The notes: generated from the sequence alone by a model not told the origin. 64,000 nt of DNA from Cyclobacterium qasimii M12-11B (GCF_000427295.1 NZ_ATNM01000134.1:50359-114358), one strand, 5' to 3'. Positions 19,006 to 28,306 are shown, numbered from the stretch's first letter. Made by a program: numbers and translations.

Positions 19006-19902
19006 ATGAAAAGGAGAAATTTTATTATCCACACCACACTTTCAGCAGCTGCTATGGCAGGCCTGCCTTACCTCAGCCTTGCAAAGCCCCGAAAGGACAA
19101 AATGGATCGAATTGGTTTAACCACGGTTGTCTTTCGAAATCGTTTTGCATCTACCAAACCGAAGAATCAAGTTTTGGAAGATGAATTGACCCTATTAAGC
19201 ACCCCTGAATACTTTGTAGACCGATTTAAGGTACATAATGTTGAAATGTGGACGCCCCATTTTGAATCAACCAGTAAGAATTATTTGAAGGAATTAAAAA
19301 GGTCCCTAAAAAAGGAGCGTTGCAAATTAATAAACCTGCAATCAGAAGGAAAGTTCGATCCCTCCGATCCACTGGAAGAAAATCGATTAAAAGCAGTTAT
19401 AGAAGTTAAAAACTGGGTGGATGTTGCCAAATCCCTTCAATGCGAGGCGGTACGGGTAAAGTCCATGAAAAAATCTTATTCCAAGGCTGTACTTTCTCTC
19501 AATGAAATAACTAAATATGCCAAAGCTAAAGGAATAACCATATTAATTGAGAACCATAGCGACTTGTTTTCAGATTATAAGAACCATACGAATATCATAA
19601 AAGATGTGCCTTTGAACAATATTGGCCTTTTAGCCGATTTCGGGAATTACTCCTCCAATCCGGTCATGTTTGATTCGCTAAAACACATTGCGCCTTTCAC
19701 CAGATTAGTATCAGCAAAAACGAAGGACTTCTCAAATCAAATGGAACACATCCCCTACGATTTTCAAAAATGTATTGGCATTTTTGAAGCTAGCGGCTAT
19801 CAAGGCATCTATTCTTGTGAACAATGGGGAAAAGCCAATCCCAATTATGATTATGAGAAAATCACGGACTGGATGATAGATAATATAAAAGAAAGCATCT
19901 AA
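19006..19902 (+). CDS. Tat-exported sugar isomerase/epimerase-like TIM-barrel protein
   Basis: About 298 aa. The start MKRRNFIIHTTLSAAAMAGL carries a twin-arginine motif followed by a hydrophobic segment, predicting Tat export; an upstream ATG at 18994 adds four residues. The rest fits the xylose isomerase-like TIM barrel (AP endonuclease 2 family), with metal-ligand-type acidic and histidine residues in ITILIENHSDLFSDY and LLADFGNYSSNP. In Bacteroidota such secreted proteins act on sugars or polyols, often near VCBS or DUF1080 proteins. Substrate not determinable. It follows the VCBS gene by about 100 nt on the same strand. Confidence 0.8.
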   Translation: MKRRNFIIHTTLSAAAMAGLPYLSLAKPRKDKMDRIGLTTVVFRNRFASTKPKNQVLEDELTLLSTPEYFVDRFKVHNVEMWTPHFESTSKNYLKELKRSLKKERCKLINLQSEGKFDPSDPLEENRLKAVIEVKNWVDVAKSLQCEAVRVKSMKKSYSKAVLSLNEITKYAKAKGITILIENHSDLFSDYKNHTNIIKDVPLNNIGLLADFGNYSSNPVMFDSLKHIAPFTRLVSAKTKDFSNQMEHIPYDFQKCIGIFEASGYQGIYSCEQWGKANPNYDYEKITDWMIDNIKESI

Positions 19903-19946
19903 AACCCTGATTTACAGGAATTATAAATGCTTTCAATATTTTTTAT

Positions 19947-20945
19947 TTAAGGCTGAAGCCTTTTCAAAACATCCTTTGCTTCTTCCCAGGTAAGCCTTGG
20001 ACCAAATTGGCTAACGATCTTTGAAGAAGCCATACTGGCTAACTTACCACTTGAGGCATAAGAATGCCCATTGGTAATGCCATACATAAAAGCACCAGCA
20101 AACATGTCTCCAGCACCATTGGTGTCTACTGCTACAGTAGGATAAGGCGCTATATCAATAAAAGTTTCCCCATCATATATCAATGCCCCATTATTCCCTT
20201 GGGTGATTACAAAATGCTTGGCCAATTTCTTCATATCTTCACTGGCTTCAGACAAGTTGTCTTTTCCAGTATAAAGCATGGCTTCTTCCTCATTGGCAAA
20301 AAGCATGTCCACTCCTGAACCGATTACTTCTTTAAAACCTTCGCCAAAATATTTGACCATGGCTGGATCAGAGAAAGTAAGGGCCACTTTCACATCGTTT
20401 GCTTCGGCAATTTTTTTAGCTGCCAACATCGCTTCTCTGGCACCAGGTGATGTGATAAGGTAGCCTTCGATGTATAAAAACTTAGACGCTTTTATTGCTT
20501 CTTCATTAATCTGAGCTGTAGAAAATTTCTCAGTAATCCCAAGGAAAGTATTCATCGTCCGCTCTGCATCGGAGGTCACCATCACGAGACACTTTCCGGT
20601 AATTCCCTCTTCTAACTTAAAAGGATCCAGGTTGTGATTTACCCCAGATTCTCTTAAGTCATCTGTGAAAAATTTTCCCAATTCGTCATTGGCAACCTTG
20701 CAACAATAGTAAGACTTCCCACCAAATTGACTCACAGCAATTATGGAATTTGCCGCTGAGCCTCCACATTGTAATTTTGAGGTTTTGGTATTAATGGCAG
20801 ACATCAATTCACCCTGGCGGTCTTCATCTACCAAGGTCATCAGTCCTTTTTCTATACCATACTTCTCCAAAAAGGCATCACTAACCTCAAACTCTATATC
20901 TACCAGGGCATTTCCTATACCCGTAACATCGTACTTTTTCATCAT
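19947..20945 (-). CDS. PfkB family kinase, adenosine kinase-like
   Basis: 332 aa ribokinase-fold sugar/nucleoside kinase. N-terminal GIGNALVDIEFEV and the glycine motif QCGGSAANSIIAVSQFGG fit the PfkB signature 1. The C-terminal DTNGAGDMFAGAFMYGI is signature 2 with the catalytic base Asp. The overall pattern (TFLGITEKFS, YIEGYLITSP) resembles bacterial adenosine kinases, which make AMP from adenosine. It lies downstream of the ebo cluster and a TMEM220-like gene in the same direction, so co-transcription is possible. A different nucleoside or sugar substrate cannot be excluded. Confidence 0.82.
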   Translation of the reverse strand: MMKKYDVTGIGNALVDIEFEVSDAFLEKYGIEKGLMTLVDEDRQGELMSAINTKTSKLQCGGSAANSIIAVSQFGGKSYYCCKVANDELGKFFTDDLRESGVNHNLDPFKLEEGITGKCLVMVTSDAERTMNTFLGITEKFSTAQINEEAIKASKFLYIEGYLITSPGAREAMLAAKKIAEANDVKVALTFSDPAMVKYFGEGFKEVIGSGVDMLFANEEEAMLYTGKDNLSEASEDMKKLAKHFVITQGNNGALIYDGETFIDIAPYPTVAVDTNGAGDMFAGAFMYGITNGHSYASSGKLASMASSKIVSQFGPRLTWEEAKDVLKRLQP

Positions 20946-21003
20946 GTTGAATAAACTATTGTTTCGACCTGAAATTGGCCATTAGAATAATAATTGATCA
21001 ATC

Positions 21004-21381
21004 TTAATCCTCTAATTTTAGGTGTCTCCCTTTGATGGCTTCCAGTGCAAAGATTATGGAACAGATTACTAAACCAAAAAACTCTCTATTAATCTCCATG
21101 GCATTGGTTTTCATTGAAAGGTCTTTTTGTTGCCACTCTTGTCCCACCCATCCAAAGATGTTTTCAGGCCAAAAAAAGAGGGCTCCTATCAGGTAAGTAA
21201 AGGTAAGAATAACCAATAAGTTTACATTAAATTTCCCAAAAGAAGCAAATCCAGCAGCAATAGCCGCTATCAGGTAAATGGGAACCCACCACTGAGGGTC
21301 TAAATCATTGATCTGCCAGTAACCGAATAGCAGAAATAATAGTGACCAGCTTCCAAAAAAATATTTCCAGAATTTACTCAT
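21004..21381 (-). CDS. TMEM220-like membrane protein
   Basis: 125 aa with four hydrophobic segments (about 8-22, 32-48, 51-68, 100-116) separated by short loops. The sequence FGYWQINDLDPQWWVPIYL is characteristic of the transmembrane family 220, whose function is unknown. It is 46 nt downstream of eboF and 58 nt upstream of the kinase, all on the minus strand. The neighbourhood hints at co-expression with the ebo genes, though TMEM220 is not a recognised ebo component. Confidence 0.75.
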   Translation of the reverse strand: MSKFWKYFFGSWSLLFLLFGYWQINDLDPQWWVPIYLIAAIAAGFASFGKFNVNLLVILTFTYLIGALFFWPENIFGWVGQEWQQKDLSMKTNAMEINREFFGLVICSIIFALEAIKGRHLKLED

Positions 21382-21427
21382 AGCACTTCTAAATTAACAT
21401 TTATAAATAGACAATAACAGAAAGGGG

Positions 21428-22801
21428 TCATTTTCTATTGACAACATCATAAATAATGGAATAAACAGCTGTTGGATCAACGTTTTCAATTCCCTTATCC
21501 TTTTTTGACCTGATTAAAACAGGCCAATCTTTTTCACTTTCAGGAATTCTCCCATGTGAGCCCTTGACCAAGTCAGCCTGTAAAGGAATAACATCCATCA
21601 AGTACCTAAAACCCAACTTTTTCTTCAGCAGGGTCCATCCTAATTTTCCTTTTAGGAATTTAATGTCTGGATTGGCAAACATCTCTACAGGATCATAGCC
21701 TGGTTTGCGGTGTATGTCCACCGTTCTGGCATAATCAGGTGCTACTGCATCGTTCAGCCAATAATAATAGGTAAACCAGGAATCCTTATCTGCCACAACC
21801 ACCAAATCTCCAGCCCTTTCATGGTTCAATTTGAAATCAGCTTGCGCGGCCTTGTCAAGCACCTTTTCCACACCAGGTAAAGCAGCTATTATCGTTTTAA
21901 TTTCAGCTAAATCCTTGGCATCTTTAACATAAATGTGTGCCAGCTGATGATCTACAACTGCAAAAGCACGGCTGGTGCCTGCATCCATTGTTTCCAACCC
22001 CAACTCATCCTTCACCTCAATAAATCCAGCTTTTCTCAAAGCCCTATTGATATGAATTGGTTGATTCACGGAAGTAATACCGTATTCAGACAATAGAATC
22101 ACTTCTGCCCCTTTGTCTTCATAATAAGTAATCAGGCGTTCACATAAAGCATCTACTTCATTCAAACTTTTACTTATTTTATCAAAATCAATCCCGTATT
22201 TCTGTAAGGCATAATCCAGATGAGGAAGGTAGATCAAAGTTAAAGTAGGATCATGCCATTCGTCTACTTTCATGGAAGCTTCTGCTATCCATTTACTTGA
22301 GGCGATATTGGCATTTGGTCCCCAAAAAGAAAATAAGGGGAATTGTCCTAGTTCCTTTTGTAGGCGGTCTCTCAAGCCCATTGGCTGACTGTGGATATCA
22401 GGCAACTTTCTGCCGTCAGAAGGGTACAATGGCCTTGGCGTCACAGCATAGTCTACTGAAGAGTACATATTGTACCACCAAAACATATTGGAGCAAGTGA
22501 ATTCAGGATTTTCCGCCTTTAATGCATCCCAAATTTTGGAAGACTGTACAAGGTGATTGGATTGTCGCCAGAATTTTATTTCACATTCATCTTTAAAATA
22601 CCAGCCATTGCCAACGATTCCATTTTCTTCAGGCCATTTCCCTGTAAGGTATACAGACTGAGAAGAACAAGTAACTGCCGGTAATACAGGTTGAATGGCT
22701 GATGTTTGTCGTTTCTCGCTCCACTTTTTTAAAAATGGTGTATGCTCTCCTATCACCCTTTGAGAAAGCGCCACTATATCCAATACAACAGTCTTTTTCA
22801 T
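21428..22801 (-). CDS. eboF: EboF-like alkaline phosphatase superfamily protein
   Basis: 457 aa. Fits the type I phosphodiesterase/nucleotide pyrophosphatase fold: VLDIVALS supplies the first metal Asp, PAVTCSSQSVYLTGKWPEENG the Thr nucleophile region, LPHLDYALQKYG another metal Asp, and HERAGDLVVVAD a late His. Where ordinary members read SDHGM it has SEYGI, so one Asp-His metal pair is Glu-Tyr. From memory this is typical of this subfamily rather than a single mutation. It overlaps eboE by 4 nt and ends the eboA-F run. No signal peptide is seen, so it appears cytosolic. Substrate unknown; the ebo cluster is associated with precursor transport in scytonemin synthesis in cyanobacteria. Confidence 0.85.
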   Translation of the reverse strand: MKKTVVLDIVALSQRVIGEHTPFLKKWSEKRQTSAIQPVLPAVTCSSQSVYLTGKWPEENGIVGNGWYFKDECEIKFWRQSNHLVQSSKIWDALKAENPEFTCSNMFWWYNMYSSVDYAVTPRPLYPSDGRKLPDIHSQPMGLRDRLQKELGQFPLFSFWGPNANIASSKWIAEASMKVDEWHDPTLTLIYLPHLDYALQKYGIDFDKISKSLNEVDALCERLITYYEDKGAEVILLSEYGITSVNQPIHINRALRKAGFIEVKDELGLETMDAGTSRAFAVVDHQLAHIYVKDAKDLAEIKTIIAALPGVEKVLDKAAQADFKLNHERAGDLVVVADKDSWFTYYYWLNDAVAPDYARTVDIHRKPGYDPVEMFANPDIKFLKGKLGWTLLKKKLGFRYLMDVIPLQADLVKGSHGRIPESEKDWPVLIRSKKDKGIENVDPTAVYSIIYDVVNRK

Positions 22802-24006
22802 TCAATATGGTTTTTTACCCAATTCAATTCTCTTGCAATAGATTGGTCCAACGACAAATGAATATCCTCAGGTAAAACCTCCCATGTATAGGTTTCTACC
22901 TCAAGATGACTTGTCAATTTTCGCTCTCCATTCAATTTTAATACACTTAAAATATCTTCTTGTGTAGAATGTAAGTGTCCATAGGTAGCCAGGAACAAAG
23001 GAACATGAAAATGAACACGCCATTCAATTTCTTCGGTAGTAGCCAAATCAAGAAGTGCATCTGGAAGATCTGGGTAAGCATGTAAAGTATTGTCTTCCAA
23101 CCTTCCAATCACCTGATGAAGATAAGTAGATTCAACAAATGGCAACAATGCTTTTTCCACTGGTTTCCTTTGGCTTACTTCCACTGGAATATTGGCTTTT
23201 AAAGCAGCACTCAGTTGAAACTTCCCAATCTTAATGCCTTCTTTTTGAAAAATATCGAGCACGGCTTCATGGTCTTCATAACCTACCGCAAAATGGCAAA
23301 CGTCATAACAAACCCTAACGTGCTCTTTGATTAATGATTCGGCAACCTCTGCTGAGACGCCAAACTTCTCAACCAAGACAGGTATGCCCAAAGGAATTAG
23401 CCAATCATTGTAAAAACTTATCAATCCTTTAGAGTCTTCAATAACGCCATCCGGCTCTGGCTCTATGTCCAGGTGAAGGTCTAAGTTCTGATCCAATTTT
23501 AATTGGTATAGGTATTCCACTACCTCCATAATATGGGAACAAGATTGTTCCATCAACTGCTTCATGTCTGTTGATGTCTTGTGCCAATATTTATAGCTTA
23601 GTGGAGAGGTGGAAATACCTGCGTCCATGTCGGTAGGCATTATAGCCGCCAAAATGGTAAATAATCGAAGGGTGTATTCCGTCCTGGCAACGGTGCTCCA
23701 ATCAGGAAAATGGACTTCATCCTTTACGACCTGTCTGTGAAAACTGCCAAATGGAAACCCATTAAAAGTAAAAATATAACAGTTATTGGCTTTTAGCCAG
23801 GACTTTAATTCTGCTAATTTTTCAGGTTTAATTAATTCTTTACTTGCCTCATCCGAAACTCTCAAGCCTATTGCGAAAGCCTCGTCGACATACAATTCTC
23901 CTTTTATCTTCGGTATGTATTCTTTGAGGTTATCAAAGGTAGCTTTCCAACTTTCTCCTGGATGAATATTGGTACAATAAGTTAAATGAAAATCGGCTAC
24001 TCGCAT
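22798..24006 (-). CDS. eboE: EboE-like sugar phosphate isomerase/epimerase (metabolite traffic protein)
   Basis: 402 aa, a TIM-barrel protein of the xylose isomerase-like superfamily. It begins MRVADFHLTYCTNIHPGESW, a start typical of EboE proteins, and holds the acidic/His metal sites LDLHLDIEPEPDG and CYDVCHFAVGYEDH, plus RVHFHVPLF late in the barrel. It lies between eboD (34 nt upstream) and eboF (4-nt overlap), so translation is probably coupled. Substrate unknown. Confidence 0.88.
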   Translation of the reverse strand: MRVADFHLTYCTNIHPGESWKATFDNLKEYIPKIKGELYVDEAFAIGLRVSDEASKELIKPEKLAELKSWLKANNCYIFTFNGFPFGSFHRQVVKDEVHFPDWSTVARTEYTLRLFTILAAIMPTDMDAGISTSPLSYKYWHKTSTDMKQLMEQSCSHIMEVVEYLYQLKLDQNLDLHLDIEPEPDGVIEDSKGLISFYNDWLIPLGIPVLVEKFGVSAEVAESLIKEHVRVCYDVCHFAVGYEDHEAVLDIFQKEGIKIGKFQLSAALKANIPVEVSQRKPVEKALLPFVESTYLHQVIGRLEDNTLHAYPDLPDALLDLATTEEIEWRVHFHVPLFLATYGHLHSTQEDILSVLKLNGERKLTSHLEVETYTWEVLPEDIHLSLDQSIARELNWVKNHIE

Positions 24007-24040
24007 ATACTGGGTGGGCTATTTAACCAATAAGCCTTAA

Positions 24041-25201
24041 TCAGGCCTTTAGGTGTTCAAGTTGTAAATTTTTAAGTCTTTCTACTGCTTCTATAATTAG
24101 AGAATTGTCCATATCATGTACTTCAACGCCATGTCCAATTTTATCTAAAAGCATGATGGTCAGCTCTCCACCTAAATGTTCTCTAAACTCTTCAAGTCCT
24201 TTAAGCAATACCTCTCCAGACAATTCTGGCAGGTATAAATCAAATCCCAAGTGAGTTATCACTTTCAACACTCGGTTCAATTCATTCTCAGAAAGCATTC
24301 CTGACAAAAAGGAGTAAGTCGTATCCAATGCTATCCCTATGGCAACAGCCTCACCATGTCTAACCCTATAGTCAGTAAGATGCTCTAGCTTATGTGCCGC
24401 CCAATGACCAAAGTCCAATGGCCTGGAAGAGCCACTTTCGAAAGCATCTCCTGAAGCGATATGATCCATGTGCATTTGTGCACAACGGTAAATCAAGTCT
24501 TCCATTGCAGGATTATCCCTGTCCAAAAGGTCAGCTACCTGTCCTTCTATCCAGACGAAGAAAGAAGCATCTTTGATAAGAGCCACTTTTAACGCTTCAG
24601 AAATACCAGATCTCCAATCCCTAGGCTCCAGTGTTTGTAAGAAATCACTGTCATTGATAACTGCATAAGGTGGTGCAAATGTCCCCAGGTAATTCTTTTT
24701 ACCATAGGCATTGATTCCATTTTTAACACCTATACCTGAATCATTCTGGGATAGGACTGTAGTTGGGATTCTGATATGTCTAATTCCTCTATGTGCAACA
24801 GTTGCTGCAAAACCAACCATATCCAACAGCGCACCACCACCAAGACCAACAATGTAGGAGTGTCTGTCAATACCATACTCATCCGTAGCTTTAAGTATAT
24901 CCTGAAAGTATTGTTGGTTGTTTTTCACCTGCTCGCCACCTGGAATTACCAATGGGGCTGCACATAAAGTAAAAACCTGGCTGTTTTTCTCAGAATAGCT
25001 TTCTATTTCCGTAATCAGATCAGGGTGGGTGTTTACCACTCCCTCATCCAAAACAAAATAAACTTTAGGGACTTTATGCCCACTTACCAAGTCTGCAAAA
25101 AGATTGTTATTCAATGAAAACAATGCTTTTGTAAAAAACACTTCGTAACTGAAAGGAACACTGAAAACTTGTTCAATTGATTTATGTGCCACTTTATTCA
25201 T
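24041..25201 (-). CDS. eboD: EboD-like 3-dehydroquinate synthase homologue
   Basis: 386 aa, similar in length to 3-dehydroquinate synthase/sugar cyclases. The NAD-binding GLGGGALLDMVGFAA and the signature IPTTVLSQNDSGIGVKNGIN are visible, with zinc ligands in the SEALK region and in GHWAAHKLE and RHGEAVAIG. In ebo clusters this enzyme belongs to a distinct sugar-phosphate-cyclase branch rather than AroB of the shikimate route. Context, between eboC and eboE, supports EboD over a housekeeping aroB. Reaction product unknown. Confidence 0.9.
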   Translation of the reverse strand: MNKVAHKSIEQVFSVPFSYEVFFTKALFSLNNNLFADLVSGHKVPKVYFVLDEGVVNTHPDLITEIESYSEKNSQVFTLCAAPLVIPGGEQVKNNQQYFQDILKATDEYGIDRHSYIVGLGGGALLDMVGFAATVAHRGIRHIRIPTTVLSQNDSGIGVKNGINAYGKKNYLGTFAPPYAVINDSDFLQTLEPRDWRSGISEALKVALIKDASFFVWIEGQVADLLDRDNPAMEDLIYRCAQMHMDHIASGDAFESGSSRPLDFGHWAAHKLEHLTDYRVRHGEAVAIGIALDTTYSFLSGMLSENELNRVLKVITHLGFDLYLPELSGEVLLKGLEEFREHLGGELTIMLLDKIGHGVEVHDMDNSLIIEAVERLKNLQLEHLKA

Positions 25202-25271
25202 TTTATTTATGATTGTCCCGAGGAACCTTTTGCTTCCTATTATATAAGTATTCTAACCATTTTTTGGTTCA

Positions 25272-26171
25272 CTAGGTAACCGCAAAACCCTTGGCCAGTT
25301 GCAAAGATAACGGTAATAATAGTAAAATTACCAACCCTACTATCCAGCCCGCAAAAGCGGCTGCCATTGTCGCATTTACAATAATTAAGGCTAAAACTGC
25401 TGCTTTAACAGACCTACCGATTAATGAAGGCTCCTTATATTTCAATGCTTTAATTAATGGCGGAAAAATAAAATAGCTTAGTAAAGCCAGAAATGGCAGG
25501 CTTTCCCACCAATTTTCGATATTCATATAGGCCAGTAGAAAAATGGATACTACAATAATCCCATAAATCACCAAACCTGCTTTTAGCGCTGTAGTATTTT
25601 TTCCATGGACTTCTCCACGACTCACCATCGTAATGGCTGACACATAGAGCAAAGGTATAAGACCGATGTACCAATAGGTTTCTACCGCCCCTTCTATCAA
25701 ACTCATCCCTAGCAACAAGTTTCCAGCTCGGCATAGCCCCATATTGATAGGTCCGAATATATTTTGATGCTTTCCCCAAGCATCGTACAAAACGGCTAGC
25801 GAGGCAACTGATATAGCAATAAAGGCAGAAAAACCACTTACTTGCCAAGCTGCCAATACGCCAATTAAAAGCAATAGGAAGGCCATAAGTCCCGCACTCT
25901 TGACAGTTGCAAGACCACTGGGAATGGGCCGTTCGGGCCTTTCAACCCTGTCCAATTCAGCATCAAAGACATCATTAAAGGCTACACCTCCACCATATAA
26001 ACCGATGGTAGCAAGCACCAACCAACCGATGGATTTTAAGATTGTGACATCCATTTCTTGTAATAGGAGGTAAACTGCTCCTGAAATGGCAGCACCCGCT
26101 AAAATGTCCGCTATTGCGGTGACAATATTGGCGGGTCTGGTTAGTCTGATGTGCGCAATAATAGATGACAT
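25272..26171 (-). CDS. eboC: EboC-like UbiA prenyltransferase family protein
   Basis: 299 aa integral membrane protein of about nine helices. The first Asp-rich motif is NDVFDAELDRVERPERPIPSG (about residues 66-86), the Mg-prenyl diphosphate site of UbiA enzymes. A second acidic segment, LAVLYDAWGKH, is less canonical. It probably transfers a prenyl or polyprenyl chain to a soluble or lipid acceptor at the inner membrane. It starts 8 nt after eboB ends and precedes eboD by 70 nt. UbiA of ubiquinone or menaquinone synthesis is an alternative, but the flanking ebo genes argue against it. Confidence 0.9.
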   Translation of the reverse strand: MSSIIAHIRLTRPANIVTAIADILAGAAISGAVYLLLQEMDVTILKSIGWLVLATIGLYGGGVAFNDVFDAELDRVERPERPIPSGLATVKSAGLMAFLLLLIGVLAAWQVSGFSAFIAISVASLAVLYDAWGKHQNIFGPINMGLCRAGNLLLGMSLIEGAVETYWYIGLIPLLYVSAITMVSRGEVHGKNTTALKAGLVIYGIIVVSIFLLAYMNIENWWESLPFLALLSYFIFPPLIKALKYKEPSLIGRSVKAAVLALIIVNATMAAAFAGWIVGLVILLLLPLSLQLAKGFAVT

Positions 26172-26179
26172 CTGTGTAT

Positions 26180-27091
26180 TTAATTCTCTATAATGTTGGA
26201 TGAATCATTTTCTATACGAGGATTTTGTCCACCTCTCAATACAGTGTTCCCCCCCATTTTTTTGGTTTGATCGATAGGCTCTTTTTCTAACCAATCCTTT
26301 TCATCCATCTGTCCGCTTTGCCCATAGGCTTTAAGCGCATTTCCATAACAAGTCATTTTGATATGCTCTTCAGGAATTCCTTTTTCACGCATTAGATTGG
26401 CAGTTTTGGGAACGGCCAGTGGGTCACTTATGCCCCAATCAGCGGCACTGTTTACAATGATTCTTTCTGGACCATATTGACGAACAATGTCAACCATTCT
26501 CTCGCTACCCATTTTGGTGTGAGGATAAATTGTAAACGCTGCCCAATAACCTCTGTCAAGCACATCTTTCGCAGTTTCCTCATTGTTATGATCTACAATA
26601 ACCATCCCAGGAGCCAAACCGTGCTCTTCACTCACATCCATGCTTCTGATGGTGCCTTTCTTTTTGTCCCTATGCGGGGTATGAATCATTACTGGCAAGT
26701 CTACTTCTTTTGCCAGTTCTAATTGTAGGCGATAAAACCTATCTTCAGCTTCAGTTTGATCATCATAACCAATCTCACCGATGGCTACAACACCTTCTTT
26801 GCTTACGTAAAGGGGAAGGAGTTCCATTACTTCCTCGGCCAAGGCTACATTATTGGCTTCCCGTGAATTGAGTCCCATGGTGCAATAATGCACTATCCCA
26901 AATTGTTTGGCACGAAAACGTTCCCAACCAACAAGGCTACTAAAATAATCCTGAAAACTTCCTATTTTAGTCCTGGCTTGTCCTAACCAAAATGCAGGCT
27001 CAATGACAGCTACGATTCCAGCTTTTTGCATGGCTTCATAATCGTCAGTAGTCCTGGAAGTAACATGTATATGTGGATCTATGTACATCAT
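26180..27091 (-). CDS. eboB: EboB-like TatD family metal-dependent hydrolase
   Basis: 303 aa amidohydrolase-fold protein. Metal-site motifs: YIDPHIHVTSR (HxH near residue 7), AIGEIGYDD (bridging Glu), MIHTPHRDKKKG (His), VIVDHNN (His) and NSAADWG (catalytic Asp region). TatD proteins are 3'-5' nucleases or metal-dependent hydrolases; the ebo member is a specific subgroup of unknown substrate. Context is between eboA (105 nt upstream) and eboC (8 nt downstream). The C-terminal tail (about 265-303) is polar and probably disordered. Confidence 0.9.
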   Translation of the reverse strand: MMYIDPHIHVTSRTTDDYEAMQKAGIVAVIEPAFWLGQARTKIGSFQDYFSSLVGWERFRAKQFGIVHYCTMGLNSREANNVALAEEVMELLPLYVSKEGVVAIGEIGYDDQTEAEDRFYRLQLELAKEVDLPVMIHTPHRDKKKGTIRSMDVSEEHGLAPGMVIVDHNNEETAKDVLDRGYWAAFTIYPHTKMGSERMVDIVRQYGPERIIVNSAADWGISDPLAVPKTANLMREKGIPEEHIKMTCYGNALKAYGQSGQMDEKDWLEKEPIDQTKKMGGNTVLRGGQNPRIENDSSNIIEN

Positions 27092-27196
27092 AACGCTTCA
27101 AATTTATATGCTAACCTATGTTAAATTAAATGCAAATCATAACGATTACAAATGAACGGAGAATTTCAAGTGAAAACGGCAAACTATTACAATGAA

Positions 27197-28084
27197 TTAG
27201 TTTTTTGCTTCATAGTCTTTGCCTATTTGCTCCCAACCTATCTCTCCTTTCTCTATTTTATTTCTTATTTCCGGATACTTATCCAAAAGCCCTTTGGCAG
27301 CTGGGTTTTCACTGTGATAGCAAGTCAAGCCTACCGCGGATTTTTCCAAAGTATCACCATTTTCCCATACCTTTTTCAAGAGGCCAACGATTTCATCATC
27401 TACAAATGGCGTAACAAATCGCCACAATTCTGGAATTACATTTCTGTTAGCAGACCAACGTTCATGGACATAATCAACCAAAGTTTTGGCCAAGTTACTA
27501 TTGAGTCGTTGGTCAATTCCTATAATCGGATAGAGAGGTCGTTGCATAAAAATGGCCTTCAAAACCATCTGGTTCCAAGCCTGTTCTGCTAGATAATCTG
27601 ATGGGTAGGGGTTATTCAATGCTATAGCATCAAAAACCGAGGTCATATTGCTTCGAAGTCCTTCGGCCGCACGCTTCACAAACTTTTCCTGAAAAGGATA
27701 AATTGGCAAGGCTGCATACAAAGCTTCTTGCTCATGAATGTCTGCTGATTCAAAAAGCTTTTCGATATCTCCAAGCCATTTTTCACTGTCCTCAGACAAT
27801 GCTTCCAACACCAACAGTACCCTTGCCGTTTGCAGGCTGGTCCAATTCTTCGGAGAGAAACCTGTTCTGATTTCCCCTGCTTCTTGCAAGTCTTGATTTG
27901 ATAAGTTTAATGGATTTTTGGTAAAATGACGGGATGCCTGACTAAAGGATAAAAAAAGCTTCATTGAACCTTTATCCGCTTTAATCTTGCCTACCTGAAT
28001 TCCCAACCAATCCATGCCCTCTGAGGCAGCTGTCGCCTCTAAGTTTCTTTTTAGAAATCCTATGGTGGATGAAATGCTTTTCAT
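27197..28084 (-). CDS. eboA: EboA domain-containing protein
   Basis: About 295 aa from the preferred start MKSISSTIGFLKRNLEATAA at 28084; an in-frame ATG at 28153 would add 23 residues with no clear function. The protein is helix-rich with no signal peptide or catalytic motif seen (NLSNQDLQEAGEIRTGFSPKNW; EQEALYAALPIYP; CYHSENPAAKGLLDKYPEI). EboA proteins have no known biochemical activity. It is the first gene of the eboA-F run, with a matching promoter element 23 nt upstream. Confidence 0.88.
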   Translation of the reverse strand: MKSISSTIGFLKRNLEATAASEGMDWLGIQVGKIKADKGSMKLFLSFSQASRHFTKNPLNLSNQDLQEAGEIRTGFSPKNWTSLQTARVLLVLEALSEDSEKWLGDIEKLFESADIHEQEALYAALPIYPFQEKFVKRAAEGLRSNMTSVFDAIALNNPYPSDYLAEQAWNQMVLKAIFMQRPLYPIIGIDQRLNSNLAKTLVDYVHERWSANRNVIPELWRFVTPFVDDEIVGLLKKVWENGDTLEKSAVGLTCYHSENPAAKGLLDKYPEIRNKIEKGEIGWEQIGKDYEAKN

Positions 28085-28107
28085 ACTTTTCGGCTTTTTG
28101 TTATTTA

Positions 28108-28115
28108 CAAATATA
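28108..28115 (-). promoter_or_regulatory. -7 element of the ebo cluster promoter
   Basis: TATATTTG on the minus strand matches TAnnTTTG and lies 23 nt before the eboA ATG (28084). The -33 region shows only a weak TTG-like match. Confidence 0.5.
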
Positions 28116-28306
28116 ACATTTATTCCATTCCAGTTTTTTGAACATGAGAACAATCATAAAGGAAAAACAGGATCTTTTACCCTTCTAAGAAAAGAATTTA
28201 GTGGGACGAGATCATTGAGGAAGAAATATTCCTAACAGGAACAATTATCGCTATCTACAAGAAGCTAAGAAGTGACAAGGAATATTTATTGTCCTTTTCA
28301 GCAAAA

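Noticed and set aside
24041..25201. Housekeeping shikimate-pathway aroB
   Set aside because: Fold matches, but position inside the eboA-F order favours EboD.
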